DNA of 64,000 bases, from assembly GCF_003049685.1 (NCBI RefSeq), contig NZ_PYSY02000001.1, forward strand, positions 1,860,001 to 1,924,000. The letters are read 5' to 3'. Source of the stretch: Brucella pituitosa. Its GTDB lineage: Bacteria; Pseudomonadota; Alphaproteobacteria; Rhizobiales; Rhizobiaceae. Below, piece after piece: positions 33,850 to 43,060 of the stretch (its first letter is position 1; the number at the start of each line of letters is the position of its first letter). The position numbers and the translations under genes were made by a program. The notes under the pieces were generated by a model. It had not been told where the DNA came from. It was given only the letters and a program-made list of their open reading frames with translations, and searched no databases.

Positions 33850-36161
33850 CAGGCGTTGACCGCCTGAACCGGGCGGAATGAAACAATCACCGATTTTGAG
33901 GTTGGGGTGTAGCTCTCATCACCGGCACTACCAAGCGGCACCAACACATTCATTTCCGGGTAATAACCGGCAATACAACCACGCGGAATATCATAGGGAA
34001 CAAAGCGGAAATCACGCGCAACACGCTCAACACCGTCTGCAAAATCACCGACAACATCGGCTCGATCACCTGCTTCAACACCAATGTCTGACATATCGGC
34101 AGGGTTCATGAAAACCACCTGCCGCTCGCCATAAACACCACGATAACGGTCATCCATACCATAAATCGTCGTGTTGTACTGATCATGACTGCGGAAGGTC
34201 TGCAAGACATAGTGGCCCGGCTTTCCGCGTGCCTGTTGATGCTCGACGGCCTCTGGCATTGCCCCGCTCCAGAAGGTTGCTTTACCGTTTGGCGTTACCC
34301 ATTCCAGTTCGCGCGCGGTATTACGCAAGTGGAAACCACGCGGCACGCGGACACGTACATTAAAGTCATAGAAATCGGGCAGGACCCGCGAAATATGATC
34401 GCGGATGAGGTCGTAGTCATCCGCCAGTTCCAACCAATCGACTGGATTTGGGCCCAATGTTGCATTTGCCATGCCAGCAATGATTGCAACTTCCGAGCGG
34501 AGCAACGCCGAAGCCGGATGATTGATACCGCCTGATCCATGAACCATGCTCATGGAATCTTCGACCGTTACAATCTGCGCCACGCCTTTGGAATTCAGAT
34601 CAATCTCGGTGCGCCCCAGACATGGCAGAATGAACGAATCCTGCCCCGGCAAAAGATGCGAATGGTTGAGTTTCGTTGCGATGTGAACGGTCAGTCTCTG
34701 GCTGGAAAGTGCCTTGATAATCATCGGACTGTCAGGCGTCGCACGGGCGAAATTGCCGCCCAGACCGATGAAGGCTTTTGCCGATCCGTCAAGCATGGCT
34801 CCAATTGCACCAAGCACATTATGGCCCGGCTCGCGCGGCGCTTTGAAAGCGAATTCCTTTTCCAGCGCGTCAAGAAACGCAGCTGACGGACGTTCGTTGA
34901 TCCCGACCGTGCGATCGCCCTGCACATTGGAATGACCGCGGACAGGACACAGCCCCGCGCCGGGCTTTCCAATATTGCCGCGCAGCAGCATGAAATTGGT
35001 TATCTCGCGAATCGTGATCACCGAATGGCGATGCTGGGTTATGCCCATCGCCCACGTGCAGATAACGCGGCCCGCCTTCATGTAAATACGCGCAGCATGT
35101 TCCAGCGACTGACGCAACAGCCCGGACTGATCTTCAATTTCGTCCCATGAAGTTGCATCGACTGCAGCCCGATAGGCTTCAAATTCTGCCGTATGTTCGG
35201 CCAGAAACGCTCTATCGAGTACAGACGGCTCTCCGGCAGCAAGAGCTGCATCATCAGCGGCGAACACCGCTTTGGCCATGCCACGGAACGCGGCAAGATC
35301 GCCTCCCAGACGTGGTTGATAATAATCGCTGGCGATAGCTTCACTGCCGCCATGCATCATTTCGAGCTTGTTCTGAGGATCCGCGAAGCGCTCAAGTCCG
35401 CGTTCGCGGACCGGGTTGAAAACAACAATTTGGGCACCGCGTTCCGCAGCGCGACGTAAATCACCCAACATGCGGGGATGATTGGTGCCAGGATTTTGCC
35501 CAACGACGAAAATCGCGTCAGCCTGCTCGAAATCCTCAAGCAGAACAGTTCCCTTGCCAACCCCTACCGATTGTTTGAGCGCCACACCGCTGGCCTCATG
35601 GCACATGTTCGAACAGTCAGGAAAATTGTTTGTGCCATAAGCGCGCACGAAAAGCTGATAGAGAAATGCCGCTTCATTAGATGCGCGGCCCGAGGTATAA
35701 AACTCCACACGATCCGGCGTATCGAAGCTCTTCAATATGTCGCCAATAGCGTCAAAAGCTTCATCCCACTCAACCGCTTCATATTTGTCGGTTGACGCAT
35801 TGTAACGCATCGGATGCGTTAGCCGCCCGGTATTTTCCAGCGCATAATCGGTCCAGGACTGTAGTTCAGAAACCGTGTGCTCCGTGAAGAACTTCGGCGT
35901 TGTGCGTCGCTCGGTTGCCTCCCAAGCCACCGCCTTCACACCATTCTCGCAGAACTCGAACGATGAGCCATGCTCCGGGTCACCCCATGCGCAACCGGGA
36001 CAATCAAAACCGTCGGGCTGGTTAGCCTTGAGAAGAGCACGTGCACCAGTGAGCGGTGCGCCGCTGGCCAGCAATTGCTTGCCGCAGCTCTTCAATGCGC
36101 CCCATCCACCTGCGGCACTTGACCGCTTGCCGATGAACTTGGTTCCGGAAGCTTTGCTCAT
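33849..36161 (-). CDS. FdhF/YdeP-family molybdopterin oxidoreductase
   Basis: Encodes 770 aa from the ATG at 36161, eight bases after GAGG; an upstream in-frame ATG at 36200 is inside the promoter dyad. Cysteines 54, 57 and 71 (CPGCAWGDP...FEFCENG) are candidate Fe-S ligands. Mo-bis-MGD domain motifs: FYTSGRASNEAAFLYQLFVRAYGTNNFPDCSNMCHEAS, VVGQNPGTNHPRML and GLCPVRGHSNVQGDRTVG. The C-terminal dinucleotide-binding domain has QYNTTIYGMDDRYRG. Substrate of YdeP-type enzymes is not settled; formate is only the database label. Cytoplasmic, no Tat signal. Confidence 0.88.
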   Translation of the reverse strand: MSKASGTKFIGKRSSAAGGWGALKSCGKQLLASGAPLTGARALLKANQPDGFDCPGCAWGDPEHGSSFEFCENGVKAVAWEATERRTTPKFFTEHTVSELQSWTDYALENTGRLTHPMRYNASTDKYEAVEWDEAFDAIGDILKSFDTPDRVEFYTSGRASNEAAFLYQLFVRAYGTNNFPDCSNMCHEASGVALKQSVGVGKGTVLLEDFEQADAIFVVGQNPGTNHPRMLGDLRRAAERGAQIVVFNPVRERGLERFADPQNKLEMMHGGSEAIASDYYQPRLGGDLAAFRGMAKAVFAADDAALAAGEPSVLDRAFLAEHTAEFEAYRAAVDATSWDEIEDQSGLLRQSLEHAARIYMKAGRVICTWAMGITQHRHSVITIREITNFMLLRGNIGKPGAGLCPVRGHSNVQGDRTVGINERPSAAFLDALEKEFAFKAPREPGHNVLGAIGAMLDGSAKAFIGLGGNFARATPDSPMIIKALSSQRLTVHIATKLNHSHLLPGQDSFILPCLGRTEIDLNSKGVAQIVTVEDSMSMVHGSGGINHPASALLRSEVAIIAGMANATLGPNPVDWLELADDYDLIRDHISRVLPDFYDFNVRVRVPRGFHLRNTARELEWVTPNGKATFWSGAMPEAVEHQQARGKPGHYVLQTFRSHDQYNTTIYGMDDRYRGVYGERQVVFMNPADMSDIGVEAGDRADVVGDFADGVERVARDFRFVPYDIPRGCIAGYYPEMNVLVPLGSAGDESYTPTSKSVIVSFRPVQAVNA

Positions 36162-36511
36162 GTTATCATCCTCAATTGCATAGCTTTTCACGCTCAACAA
36201 GCATTACATAACTATGCAATATTTTTCACACTTTCAGCATCCACTATGCGCCAAAAATGGCCCGTCGCTGTCGCAAAAATACTTTTGCCCGCTCCTGATG
36301 ATATGAAAATACCAACCATAGAAATCGGTTTATAGTGTAGTTGAATTAATCAAATAATTAAATAAAGCACTCCCCCAAAAGCATGAAACAGGTTTCGGAG
36401 AGATGCCCAGTGAATCAAAACATTGCAGTTGCGCTATCGGTTCGCACTTGATTTCAGGCCCACAATCCGTCATGCGATTGGTAAAGAAAACTGACCACAA
36501 GGGGTGGGAGA
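36162..36511. other. 350-bp divergent promoter region
   Basis: AT-rich gap between the YdeP-type gene and lldD. It holds the dyad at 36175-36220 and, at the right end, GGTGGGAG before the lldD start. No gene seen. Confidence 0.6.
36175..36220 (-). promoter_or_regulatory. 9-bp inverted repeat next to the YdeP ribosome site
   Basis: ATTGCATAG (36175-36183) and its exact complement (36212-36220) with a 28-bp spacer. On the mRNA the 3' arm ends one base before the GAGG ribosome site, so it could be an operator or a leader hairpin. Confidence 0.4.
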
Positions 36512-37660
36512 ATGCCCAACATCGTTGAGATCGCCGATCTGAAACGGCTTGCACAACGCCGTGTCCCGAAAATGTTCTTCGATTATGCAGATTCCGGCGC
36601 TTGGACTGAGTCTACTTATCGGGCAAACGAAGCCGACTTCGCCAAGATCAAATTGCGTCAGCGCGTGCTGGTCGATATGACCAATCGTTCGCTTGAAACA
36701 ACGATGATCGGCGAAAAGGTCGCAATGCCAGTTGCCCTCGCCCCGACCGGGCTCACCGGCATGCAGCATGCAGACGGTGAAATGCTCGCAGCCCAGGCCG
36801 CAGAGGCGTTTGGTGTTCCCTTCACGCTCTCGACGATGAGCATCTGCTCCATTGAAGATGTTGCATCAGTGACCAAGAAGCCATTCTGGTTCCAGCTTTA
36901 CGTGATGAAAGACCGTGAGTTCGTAAAAAACCTGATCAGCCGCGCCAAAGCTGCGGGTTGCTCGGCATTGGTCCTCACGCTTGACCTTCAGATTCTGGGC
37001 CAGCGCCATAAGGATCTGCGTAACGGACTTTCGGCCCCACCAAAATTCACACCGAAGCATATCTGGCAAATGGCGACCCGTCCCGGCTGGTGCCTGGGCA
37101 TGATGGGTACGCAGCGCCGCACATTCCGTAACATTGCCGGTCACGCGAAAAATGTAACCGACCTTTCTTCGCTCTCATCATGGACAGCGGAACAGTTCGA
37201 TCCTCAGCTCAACTGGAACGATGTCGCGTGGATCAAGGAACAATGGGGCGGCAAGCTGATCCTCAAAGGCATTCTCGATGAAGAAGATGCCCGGATGGCA
37301 GCCAAATCCGGCGCCGATGCGATTATCGTGTCCAACCATGGCGGCCGTCAGCTTGATGGTGCAGTCTCTTCGATTTCGATGCTCAAGCCAATTGTTGATG
37401 CTGTTGGCGATAAAATCGAAGTGCATATGGATGGGGGCATCCGTTCGGGTCAGGACGTGCTGAAAGCCCGTGCTCTTGGTGCACAGGGCGTGTTCATCGG
37501 TCGTCCATTCCTTTACGGCCTTGGTGCGATGGGTAAGGAAGGCGTGACACTGGCGCTGGAGATCATCCGCAAAGAACTCGATATCACCATGGCGCTTTGC
37601 GGCAAGCGCAATATTAACGATATCGACCAGTCAATCATCCACTCGGTCGATTTCAAGTAA
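36512..37660 (+). CDS. lldD: L-lactate dehydrogenase (FMN, quinone-linked)
   Basis: Encodes 382 aa, alpha-hydroxy-acid oxidase family. It oxidises L-lactate to pyruvate at the membrane. Motifs: MFFDYADSGAW near residue 21, ALAPTGLTGM, and the catalytic His276 with Arg279 in SNHGGRQLDGA; FMN phosphate site at MDGGIRSGQDVLKA and FIGRPFLYGLG. Related glycolate or mandelate oxidases share these, but length and sequence are closest to LldD. GGTGGGAG precedes the start; terminator follows. Confidence 0.92.
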   Translation: MPNIVEIADLKRLAQRRVPKMFFDYADSGAWTESTYRANEADFAKIKLRQRVLVDMTNRSLETTMIGEKVAMPVALAPTGLTGMQHADGEMLAAQAAEAFGVPFTLSTMSICSIEDVASVTKKPFWFQLYVMKDREFVKNLISRAKAAGCSALVLTLDLQILGQRHKDLRNGLSAPPKFTPKHIWQMATRPGWCLGMMGTQRRTFRNIAGHAKNVTDLSSLSSWTAEQFDPQLNWNDVAWIKEQWGGKLILKGILDEEDARMAAKSGADAIIVSNHGGRQLDGAVSSISMLKPIVDAVGDKIEVHMDGGIRSGQDVLKARALGAQGVFIGRPFLYGLGAMGKEGVTLALEIIRKELDITMALCGKRNINDIDQSIIHSVDFK

Positions 37661-37669
37661 GAATTGCAG

Positions 37670-37692
37670 AACCCGGCTCAGGCCGGGTTTTT
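37670..37692 (+). terminator. terminator of lldD
   Basis: Stem AACCCGGC/GCCGGGTT, 4-nt loop, then T-run. Confidence 0.88.
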
Positions 37693-37841
37693 CATTGCCT
37701 GTAACGTGGCGTTATTGCCCAAAATTACTACCGCAAGTTTAGTGCTCGCTAATAAGAAGTAACGATAGCTTAAGCATATTCATTTACTACCTTCAGCCAA
37801 CGGTTCGGGAACCGCGATCATTTTCGGTTGGAGTTGGGTAG

Positions 37842-38696
37842 ATGAAATATGTTTCCGCGATTGCGCTCATGGCATGTGGCATGTTGATCGGTGCAAATGG
37901 CGCGCACGCAGCTGACATTATTTTTGAAGAGCCGGTCGCGGTTGCACCTGTCCCTCTCGCCTCAGGCTGGTACATTCGAGGCGATATTGGCTATAATTTC
38001 AAGTCGAACACAGACGGCGACTGGGCTTTCTGGAATCAGTTTGATCCGCCGTATCGTGGTATCGACGACACCTTACGTTATGACAACTTCAAGCTCAAAG
38101 GCGGTGCATCCTATGGCGTGGGTGTCGGCTATCGTTTCAATGAAATGTTCCGCACAGACGCAACGCTGGACTTTTTCCGCGCTGGCATCAAGGGCAGGAC
38201 CGATTGCCCAAGCTATATAAAATCCTCGCTCGGCTTCAACCCGGTTGAAGACAATTGCCACTATGAAGACTCGTCAACGGCAAATGTCTGGACGGCAATG
38301 GCCAATGCCTATGTCGACCTGCCGAAAATGGGTATGGTGACACCTTATCTCGGCGCCGGATTGGGTGCAGCTTACGTGAAGTACGACACGTGGAAGACTC
38401 AGGAAGTCTGCTCGATATGCACCTATACCAGTGACAAGGATGGCCTCGACAGCTGGCGCTTCGCCATGGCTCTGATGGCTGGTGTCAGCTACGATCTGAC
38501 CGATCAGCTCAAGCTTGACCTGGGTTATCGCTATCTGCGCGTCAATGGCGGCAAGGCCTATGGCTACGATGCAGCAGATCGCAGCACAAACCCGTTTGGT
38601 AACGCTGAAGGTCCGGGTGCAACCGGAACACAAGCCAAAGACAACGGTTTCAACATCCACACTGTTCGTGCCGGTCTTCGCTACGAATTCCGCTAA
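37842..38696 (+). CDS. outer-membrane beta-barrel protein (Omp25/Omp31-like)
   Basis: Encodes 284 aa. Signal peptide 1-23 (AIALMACGMLIGANGAHA). The mature protein has alternating aromatic strands of an eight-stranded barrel (GWYIRGDIGYNF, GVGVGYRFNEMFRTDATLDF, LDLGYRYLRVNG) and ends RAGLRYEFR. Four cysteines at 122, 139, 190 and 193 lie in predicted surface loops and could form disulfides. It is the 25-31 kDa porin-like class of Brucella and rhizobia (RopB-like). Monocistronic; GTTGGAG precedes the start. Confidence 0.88.
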   Translation: MKYVSAIALMACGMLIGANGAHAADIIFEEPVAVAPVPLASGWYIRGDIGYNFKSNTDGDWAFWNQFDPPYRGIDDTLRYDNFKLKGGASYGVGVGYRFNEMFRTDATLDFFRAGIKGRTDCPSYIKSSLGFNPVEDNCHYEDSSTANVWTAMANAYVDLPKMGMVTPYLGAGLGAAYVKYDTWKTQEVCSICTYTSDKDGLDSWRFAMALMAGVSYDLTDQLKLDLGYRYLRVNGGKAYGYDAADRSTNPFGNAEGPGATGTQAKDNGFNIHTVRAGLRYEFR

Positions 38697-38722
38697 GCAA
38701 CAGCCCTGCTATGAACTAAAAG

Positions 38723-38744
38723 CCCGGCATCTGCCGGGTTTTTT
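38723..38744 (+). terminator. terminator of the barrel gene
   Basis: CCCGGCA/TGCCGGG stem with a tight loop, then six T residues that overlap the stop of the convergent regulator gene. Confidence 0.85.
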
Positions 38745-39210
38745 ATGCGCGTGGCGGCGGTGCTTTTGAGAGAAGCACGGTGCGGATTGCAAAGCTCGAA
38801 TGAATGCGCGCGACGCCAGGCAGCCGCGACAGAATTTCCTTATGAATAATTTCATAGGAAGCCGCATTCTCCGCCTCGACCCGCAGAATATAGTCAGCAT
38901 CTCCGGTCATCAGATAGCACTCCTGTACTTCCGGGTGCCTGCGCACGGCTTCCTCAAAGCGGTTGAGATATTCTTCCGTCTGTCGGTCCAGCGTGATGCG
39001 AACGATCGCAACCAGCCGTTCATCCCCGCCGGATGAGCCGACAATCGCTGTATACCCCCGAATAACGCCACTTTCTTCGAGTATCTGTACACGCCGCAGA
39101 CAGGCCGACTGCGAAAGGCCGACTTCCGCTGCAAGCTGACTGTTCGTCATACGGCCATCGCGCCTTAGGGAACGGATGATATTGCGGTCGATGCTATCCA
39201 GTGTCGCCAT
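38743..39210 (-). CDS. Lrp/AsnC-family regulator of D-alanine catabolism (DadR-like)
   Basis: Encodes 155 aa. Helix-turn-helix at about 20-48 (MTNSQLAAEVGLSQSACLRRVQILEESG), then a RAM domain with VQECYLMTGDADYILRV, a signature of amino-acid-binding members. It is divergent from alr-dadA, so it probably senses alanine and activates that operon as Lrp/DadR proteins do elsewhere. Four TTCG-containing repeats lie between them. Confidence 0.88.
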   Translation of the reverse strand: MATLDSIDRNIIRSLRRDGRMTNSQLAAEVGLSQSACLRRVQILEESGVIRGYTAIVGSSGGDERLVAIVRITLDRQTEEYLNRFEEAVRRHPEVQECYLMTGDADYILRVEAENAASYEIIHKEILSRLPGVARIHSSFAIRTVLLSKAPPPRA

Positions 39211-39218
39211 GAATATTC

Positions 39219-39310
39219 TTCGAATTATGAGCTAATAAGTGCGTAAATCATGCTAAAATTCGCATAATCTACGACAAAATGCAAAAACATTCGAATAGTC
39301 TTCGATTATC
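39219..39310. promoter_or_regulatory. four TTCGNAT-type repeats between dadR-like gene and alr
   Basis: TTCGAATTAT (39219), TTCGCATAAT (39259), TTCGAATAGT (39290) and TTCGATTATC (39301). The array of similar AT-rich half-sites suits cooperative Lrp binding. Confidence 0.5.
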
Positions 39311-39428
39311 ATTGTGTCTAACGCTTTGGGGGCAAGGAATTGTGATCCGCACCACCAGAGCAATGTGCTTTTGGGAGGAAGCGGATTAGAGTCCAGTCAC
39401 TCCCACGAACAAACCGAGTGCGCTGGAA

Positions 39429-40580
39429 ATGACCGATATGTCGATGCATTTTTCTCAAACTGAACGTGACCTCGCCGCAGGCGGCGTGCTCACCATCGAC
39501 CTGGCAGCTTTGCGCCACAATTATTCAACTATCGCAAAACGCATTGCGCCGACCCGCGCAGCTGCTGTTGTCAAAGCCGATTCCTATGGCTTGGGTGCAA
39601 ACCGTGTCGCACCGGCTTTTTATGAAGCAGGCTGCCGCGATTTCTTCGTCGCCCATCTTGGCGAAGCAATTTCTCTGCGCCCTTTTCTCAATCCTGATGC
39701 AACGCTTTACGCGCTGAACGGCCTGCAACCCGGCACGGAAGCTGCCTGTGCACGCGAAAAAATTCTGCCCGTTCTCAACTCGCTGGAACAAATCGAAAAC
39801 TGGTCGGCACTTGCTATAAGCCTGAATGAAAAGCTGCCCGCTCTGCTTCAGATCGATACCGGCATGTCACGCCTTGGCCTGTCAGCCAAAGAACTCGACC
39901 AACTGGTCGATAACCAGCATCTGCTCGACCATATCGATGTAAAATTCGTCATCAGTCATCTGGCGAGCGGCGATGAACCGAAAAATCCGGCCAATGCCCG
40001 CCAGCTTGCGGCCATGAACGCAGCGCTCACACGTCTGCCAAAAATGCCGGTGGCTTTTTCGAATTCCGGTGGTTGCTTCCTCGACAATACTTATCATTTC
40101 AATCTCGCACGTCCGGGCGTTGTTCTCTATGGCGTCGGTCCGGAAGGGACTGAAAGCCCAATCAAGCCGGTGCTGGAGCTATCCGCGCGTGTCATTCAGG
40201 TGCGTGACATCGATAAAGGTGCGGCCGTCGGTTATGGCGGCACATTCGTTGCAAGCAAGCCAATGCGGGTCGCAACAATTGCAGTCGGTTATGCCGATGG
40301 CTGGTTCCGCGCTTTGAGCAACAAAGGCTCGGCCTTTTACGGCGATACGCGTCTGCCGATTGTCGGCCGTGTTTCAATGGATTCGATCACGCTCGATGTA
40401 ACAGCCCTGCCGGAAGGCACACTCAAGCTCGGCAGTCTGGTCGAACTCATTGGTCCGCATCAGCGGCTCGAAGATGTGGCGCGTGATTGCGACACCATTC
40501 CTTATGAAATCCTGACTTCGTTAGGCCACCGCTATGCCCGTGTTTACGTGGATAGTCTGGCGGCAGACAAACAAGCATAA
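39429..40580 (+). CDS. dadX: alanine racemase (catabolic, DadX-type)
   Basis: Encodes 383 aa; Met4 or Met6 could also be the start. PLP lysine Lys49 in AVVKADSYGLGA; dimer-domain catalytic tyrosine in the AVGYGGTFVA segment; CGGxxxD-like tail VGRVSMDSITLDV. It interconverts L- and D-alanine. The gene is 15 bp upstream of dadA in one operon under a DadR-like regulator, so the catabolic racemase role is likely. A separate biosynthetic alr may exist elsewhere in the genome. Confidence 0.93.
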   Translation: MTDMSMHFSQTERDLAAGGVLTIDLAALRHNYSTIAKRIAPTRAAAVVKADSYGLGANRVAPAFYEAGCRDFFVAHLGEAISLRPFLNPDATLYALNGLQPGTEAACAREKILPVLNSLEQIENWSALAISLNEKLPALLQIDTGMSRLGLSAKELDQLVDNQHLLDHIDVKFVISHLASGDEPKNPANARQLAAMNAALTRLPKMPVAFSNSGGCFLDNTYHFNLARPGVVLYGVGPEGTESPIKPVLELSARVIQVRDIDKGAAVGYGGTFVASKPMRVATIAVGYADGWFRALSNKGSAFYGDTRLPIVGRVSMDSITLDVTALPEGTLKLGSLVELIGPHQRLEDVARDCDTIPYEILTSLGHRYARVYVDSLAADKQA

Positions 40581-40595
40581 TTATAAGAGGCGAAC

Positions 40596-41846
40596 ATGCA
40601 GATCACCATCCTAGGCAGCGGCGTTATCGGCGTCACCACGGCGTATTATCTGGCCAAGCTTGGCCATGAAGTCACTGTCGTTGATCGCGAGGAAGGCCCT
40701 GCACTGGAAACAAGCTTCGCCAATGCAGGGCAAGTTTCACCCGGCTATGCATCGCCATGGGCTGCACCCGGTGTGCCTCTGAAAGCCGCCAAGTGGCTGT
40801 TTCAGAAGCATGCGCCGCTGGTTCTGCGCCTGACGTCCGATCCAAAGCAGTACAGCTGGCTCTTGCAGATGCTCGCGAACTGCACTGAGAGCCGCTACAA
40901 GGTCAATAAAACCCGCATGGTTCGGGTGGCAGAATATAGCCGCGATTGCCTTGTCGCCCTGCGCGAAGAAACCGGCATTCAATATGACCAGCGCACGCAG
41001 GGCACTTTGCAACTGTTCCGCGAGCAGTACCAGCTCGACGGTATTGGCAAAGATATTGAAGTACTGCGTCAGGATGGCGTGCCGTTTGAAGTTCTCGACC
41101 GCGAAGATTGCGTGCGCGTTGAGCCTGCGCTTGCTCGCGCCAGAGATAAATTCGTCGGTGGCCTGCGTCTGCCGCATGATGAAACCGGCGACTGCTTCAA
41201 ATTCACCAATGCACTGGCAAAAATCGCCGAAGGACTCGGCGTAAAATTCCGCTTTGGTGTCGACATCAAATCGCTGTTGATGACTGGTGGCAAGGTTTCC
41301 GGCGTCGAAACCTCGGAAGGCATTCTGACGGCTGATCGCTATGTCGTGGCACTCGGCAGCTACACACCTGCTCTGGTCAAGTCGCTCGGCCTCAATGCGC
41401 CGATCTATCCGGTCAAAGGCTATTCGATCACCGCACCAATCATCAATGAAGATCTGGCTCCAGTCTCGACCGTGCTGGATGAAAGCTACAAAATTGCTAT
41501 CACCCGCCTTGGCGACCGTATCCGTGTGGGCGGCATGGCCGAAGTCTCAGGTTTCACCAAGGATCTGCCCGCAGCGCGTCGTGCAACGCTCGATCTCTCG
41601 GTGAGCGATCTGTTCCCCGGCGGTGATCTCAAGGCTGCAACCTTCTGGTCAGGCCTACGCCCGATGACGCCTGATTCAACGCCGATCATCGGCGCGACCC
41701 GCTTCGACAATGTGTTTATCAATGCGGGCCACGGCACACTTGGATGGACCATGGGTCCGGGGTCGGGCAAGCTGCTGGCCGATCTCATCTCCGGTAACAC
41801 ACCAGATATCAAAGCAGACGATCTCAGCATTGCGCGTTACGCATAA
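40596..41846 (+). CDS. dadA: D-amino acid dehydrogenase small subunit
   Basis: Encodes 416 aa. Dinucleotide motif [30 protein letters not shown] spans residues 3-32. Other blocks: [39 protein letters not shown], and the C-terminal [21 protein letters not shown]. It oxidises D-alanine and other D-amino acids to oxo acids and passes electrons to quinones. GAGGCG precedes the start. Second gene of the dadX-dadA operon. Confidence 0.96.
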   Translation: MQITILGSGVIGVTTAYYLAKLGHEVTVVDREEGPALETSFANAGQVSPGYASPWAAPGVPLKAAKWLFQKHAPLVLRLTSDPKQYSWLLQMLANCTESRYKVNKTRMVRVAEYSRDCLVALREETGIQYDQRTQGTLQLFREQYQLDGIGKDIEVLRQDGVPFEVLDREDCVRVEPALARARDKFVGGLRLPHDETGDCFKFTNALAKIAEGLGVKFRFGVDIKSLLMTGGKVSGVETSEGILTADRYVVALGSYTPALVKSLGLNAPIYPVKGYSITAPIINEDLAPVSTVLDESYKIAITRLGDRIRVGGMAEVSGFTKDLPAARRATLDLSVSDLFPGGDLKAATFWSGLRPMTPDSTPIIGATRFDNVFINAGHGTLGWTMGPGSGKLLADLISGNTPDIKADDLSIARYA

Positions 41847-41890
41847 ATCGACGGCGTCGAGGAAGCGGAGTAAACCCCTCCGCTTCGCTT

Positions 41891-42193
41891 TTAGCCGATG
41901 AGATGGCGTAGCAACCCAGCGGAAGTGATGGCCACGGCCACAGTTACCAGCATGGGGAACCGGGTTGCAGCGGCAATCGTCAGCGCGAGAGCAATCATAT
42001 CAGCAGGCTTGCCGGTGAAAAACTCCGGCGCAATAACGCTGATCAGAACACAGCCCGGCGCACTTTCCAGCAATAGCAGGGCCCGCGGGCTCAGTGTACG
42101 ATTGCGTAGAAAAATATATCCGCCAATGCGCGTCATATAGGTCACGGAAGCCATGAGCAGGATCGTGATCGCGTGTGAAGGTTCAATCGTCAT
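41891..42193 (-). CDS. azlD: AzlD, small subunit of branched-chain amino acid exporter
   Basis: Encodes 100 aa from the ATG at 42193, which overlaps the azlC stop (ATGA); the longer frame from 42337 is the azlC shadow. Four hydrophobic helices, with MTRIGGYIFLRNR typical of the family. Pairs with AzlC. Confidence 0.88.
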   Translation of the reverse strand: MTIEPSHAITILLMASVTYMTRIGGYIFLRNRTLSPRALLLLESAPGCVLISVIAPEFFTGKPADMIALALTIAAATRFPMLVTVAVAITSAGLLRHLIG

Positions 42194-42915
42194 TCTGGTT
42201 TCGCCTGCCGCCATGCAACCATAAGTCCAGCGATTACACCTGCTGGCACATACCAGGCGCCCGGAATAGTGAGATAGGTTATGCCTGCCACAATGAGGCT
42301 GACCAGCCAGGGAAGTGCCGCAACAGGCCCTTTCCACATACCGGCGAGGATCACGATGAAGACGGCAGGAAACGCCATATCAAAGCCAAAGCGCTTGACG
42401 TCACCCAATACCGGGCCAACGAGTGCGCCGACGGTGGTGAAGAAAATCCACGTCACATAAAGGCCAAGGGCCGCGCCAAAATAATAACGAATGCTGAAGT
42501 TTCCACCAGACTTGCGTGCATCGGCTAGCCCCATGGCCCAGCTCTCGTCACACATGAAGAACAGCGTTAGAAACGCCTTGCGTTTCGGCAAATGCTTGAT
42601 GAGAGGCGCAAGGGCTGCACCCATCAGAAAATGTCGGCTATTGACCAGAAATGTTATCGCAACAATCAGCAGAATATGCGGCGGCGATGTCCACAAACCA
42701 ATGGCCGCAAACTCGGAACCACCACCAAAATTCAGGCCCGTCATCATCGGCACTTCAACCGGGCTCAGTCCCTTCTGGGTTGCTTGCGCACCGAGCAGCA
42801 GAGCAAACGGAACGAAACTTAAAAACACAGGAACGGCTTCCCGCAAGCCACGCAAGGCCTCTGATTGCCGGGAGATGCCGCTCTGTCCCTCGACAAAATC
42901 CATACTACGCATCAA
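42190..42915 (-). CDS. azlC: AzlC, large subunit of branched-chain amino acid exporter
   Basis: Encodes 241 aa (alternative start two to five codons in). Polytopic membrane protein with family signatures GLRAxxPVFLSFVPFALLLG, TGLNFGGGSEFAAIGLW and NSRHFLMGAAL. With AzlD it exports branched-chain amino acids or their analogues. Divergent from an Lrp-type regulator, as is common for azlCD. Confidence 0.92.
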   Translation of the reverse strand: MMRSMDFVEGQSGISRQSEALRGLREAVPVFLSFVPFALLLGAQATQKGLSPVEVPMMTGLNFGGGSEFAAIGLWTSPPHILLIVAITFLVNSRHFLMGAALAPLIKHLPKRKAFLTLFFMCDESWAMGLADARKSGGNFSIRYYFGAALGLYVTWIFFTTVGALVGPVLGDVKRFGFDMAFPAVFIVILAGMWKGPVAALPWLVSLIVAGITYLTIPGAWYVPAGVIAGLMVAWRQAKPE

Positions 42916-43060
42916 TTATTTCCTTCTGGAAAGAGCGGCAATGTCGCTCATTCTGAACCGGGAAAATACGCCAACCCACACAGATTTTTGTTGCTTTTAC
43001 GCTCTCGATGCACAGTATATTGATGGATAATGCCAACAATAATTAATTAGGCGCATTAAA

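Noticed and set aside
33849..36161. selenocysteine in the FdhF/YdeP-like enzyme
   Set aside because: No in-frame TGA; the candidate ligand region has ordinary cysteines.
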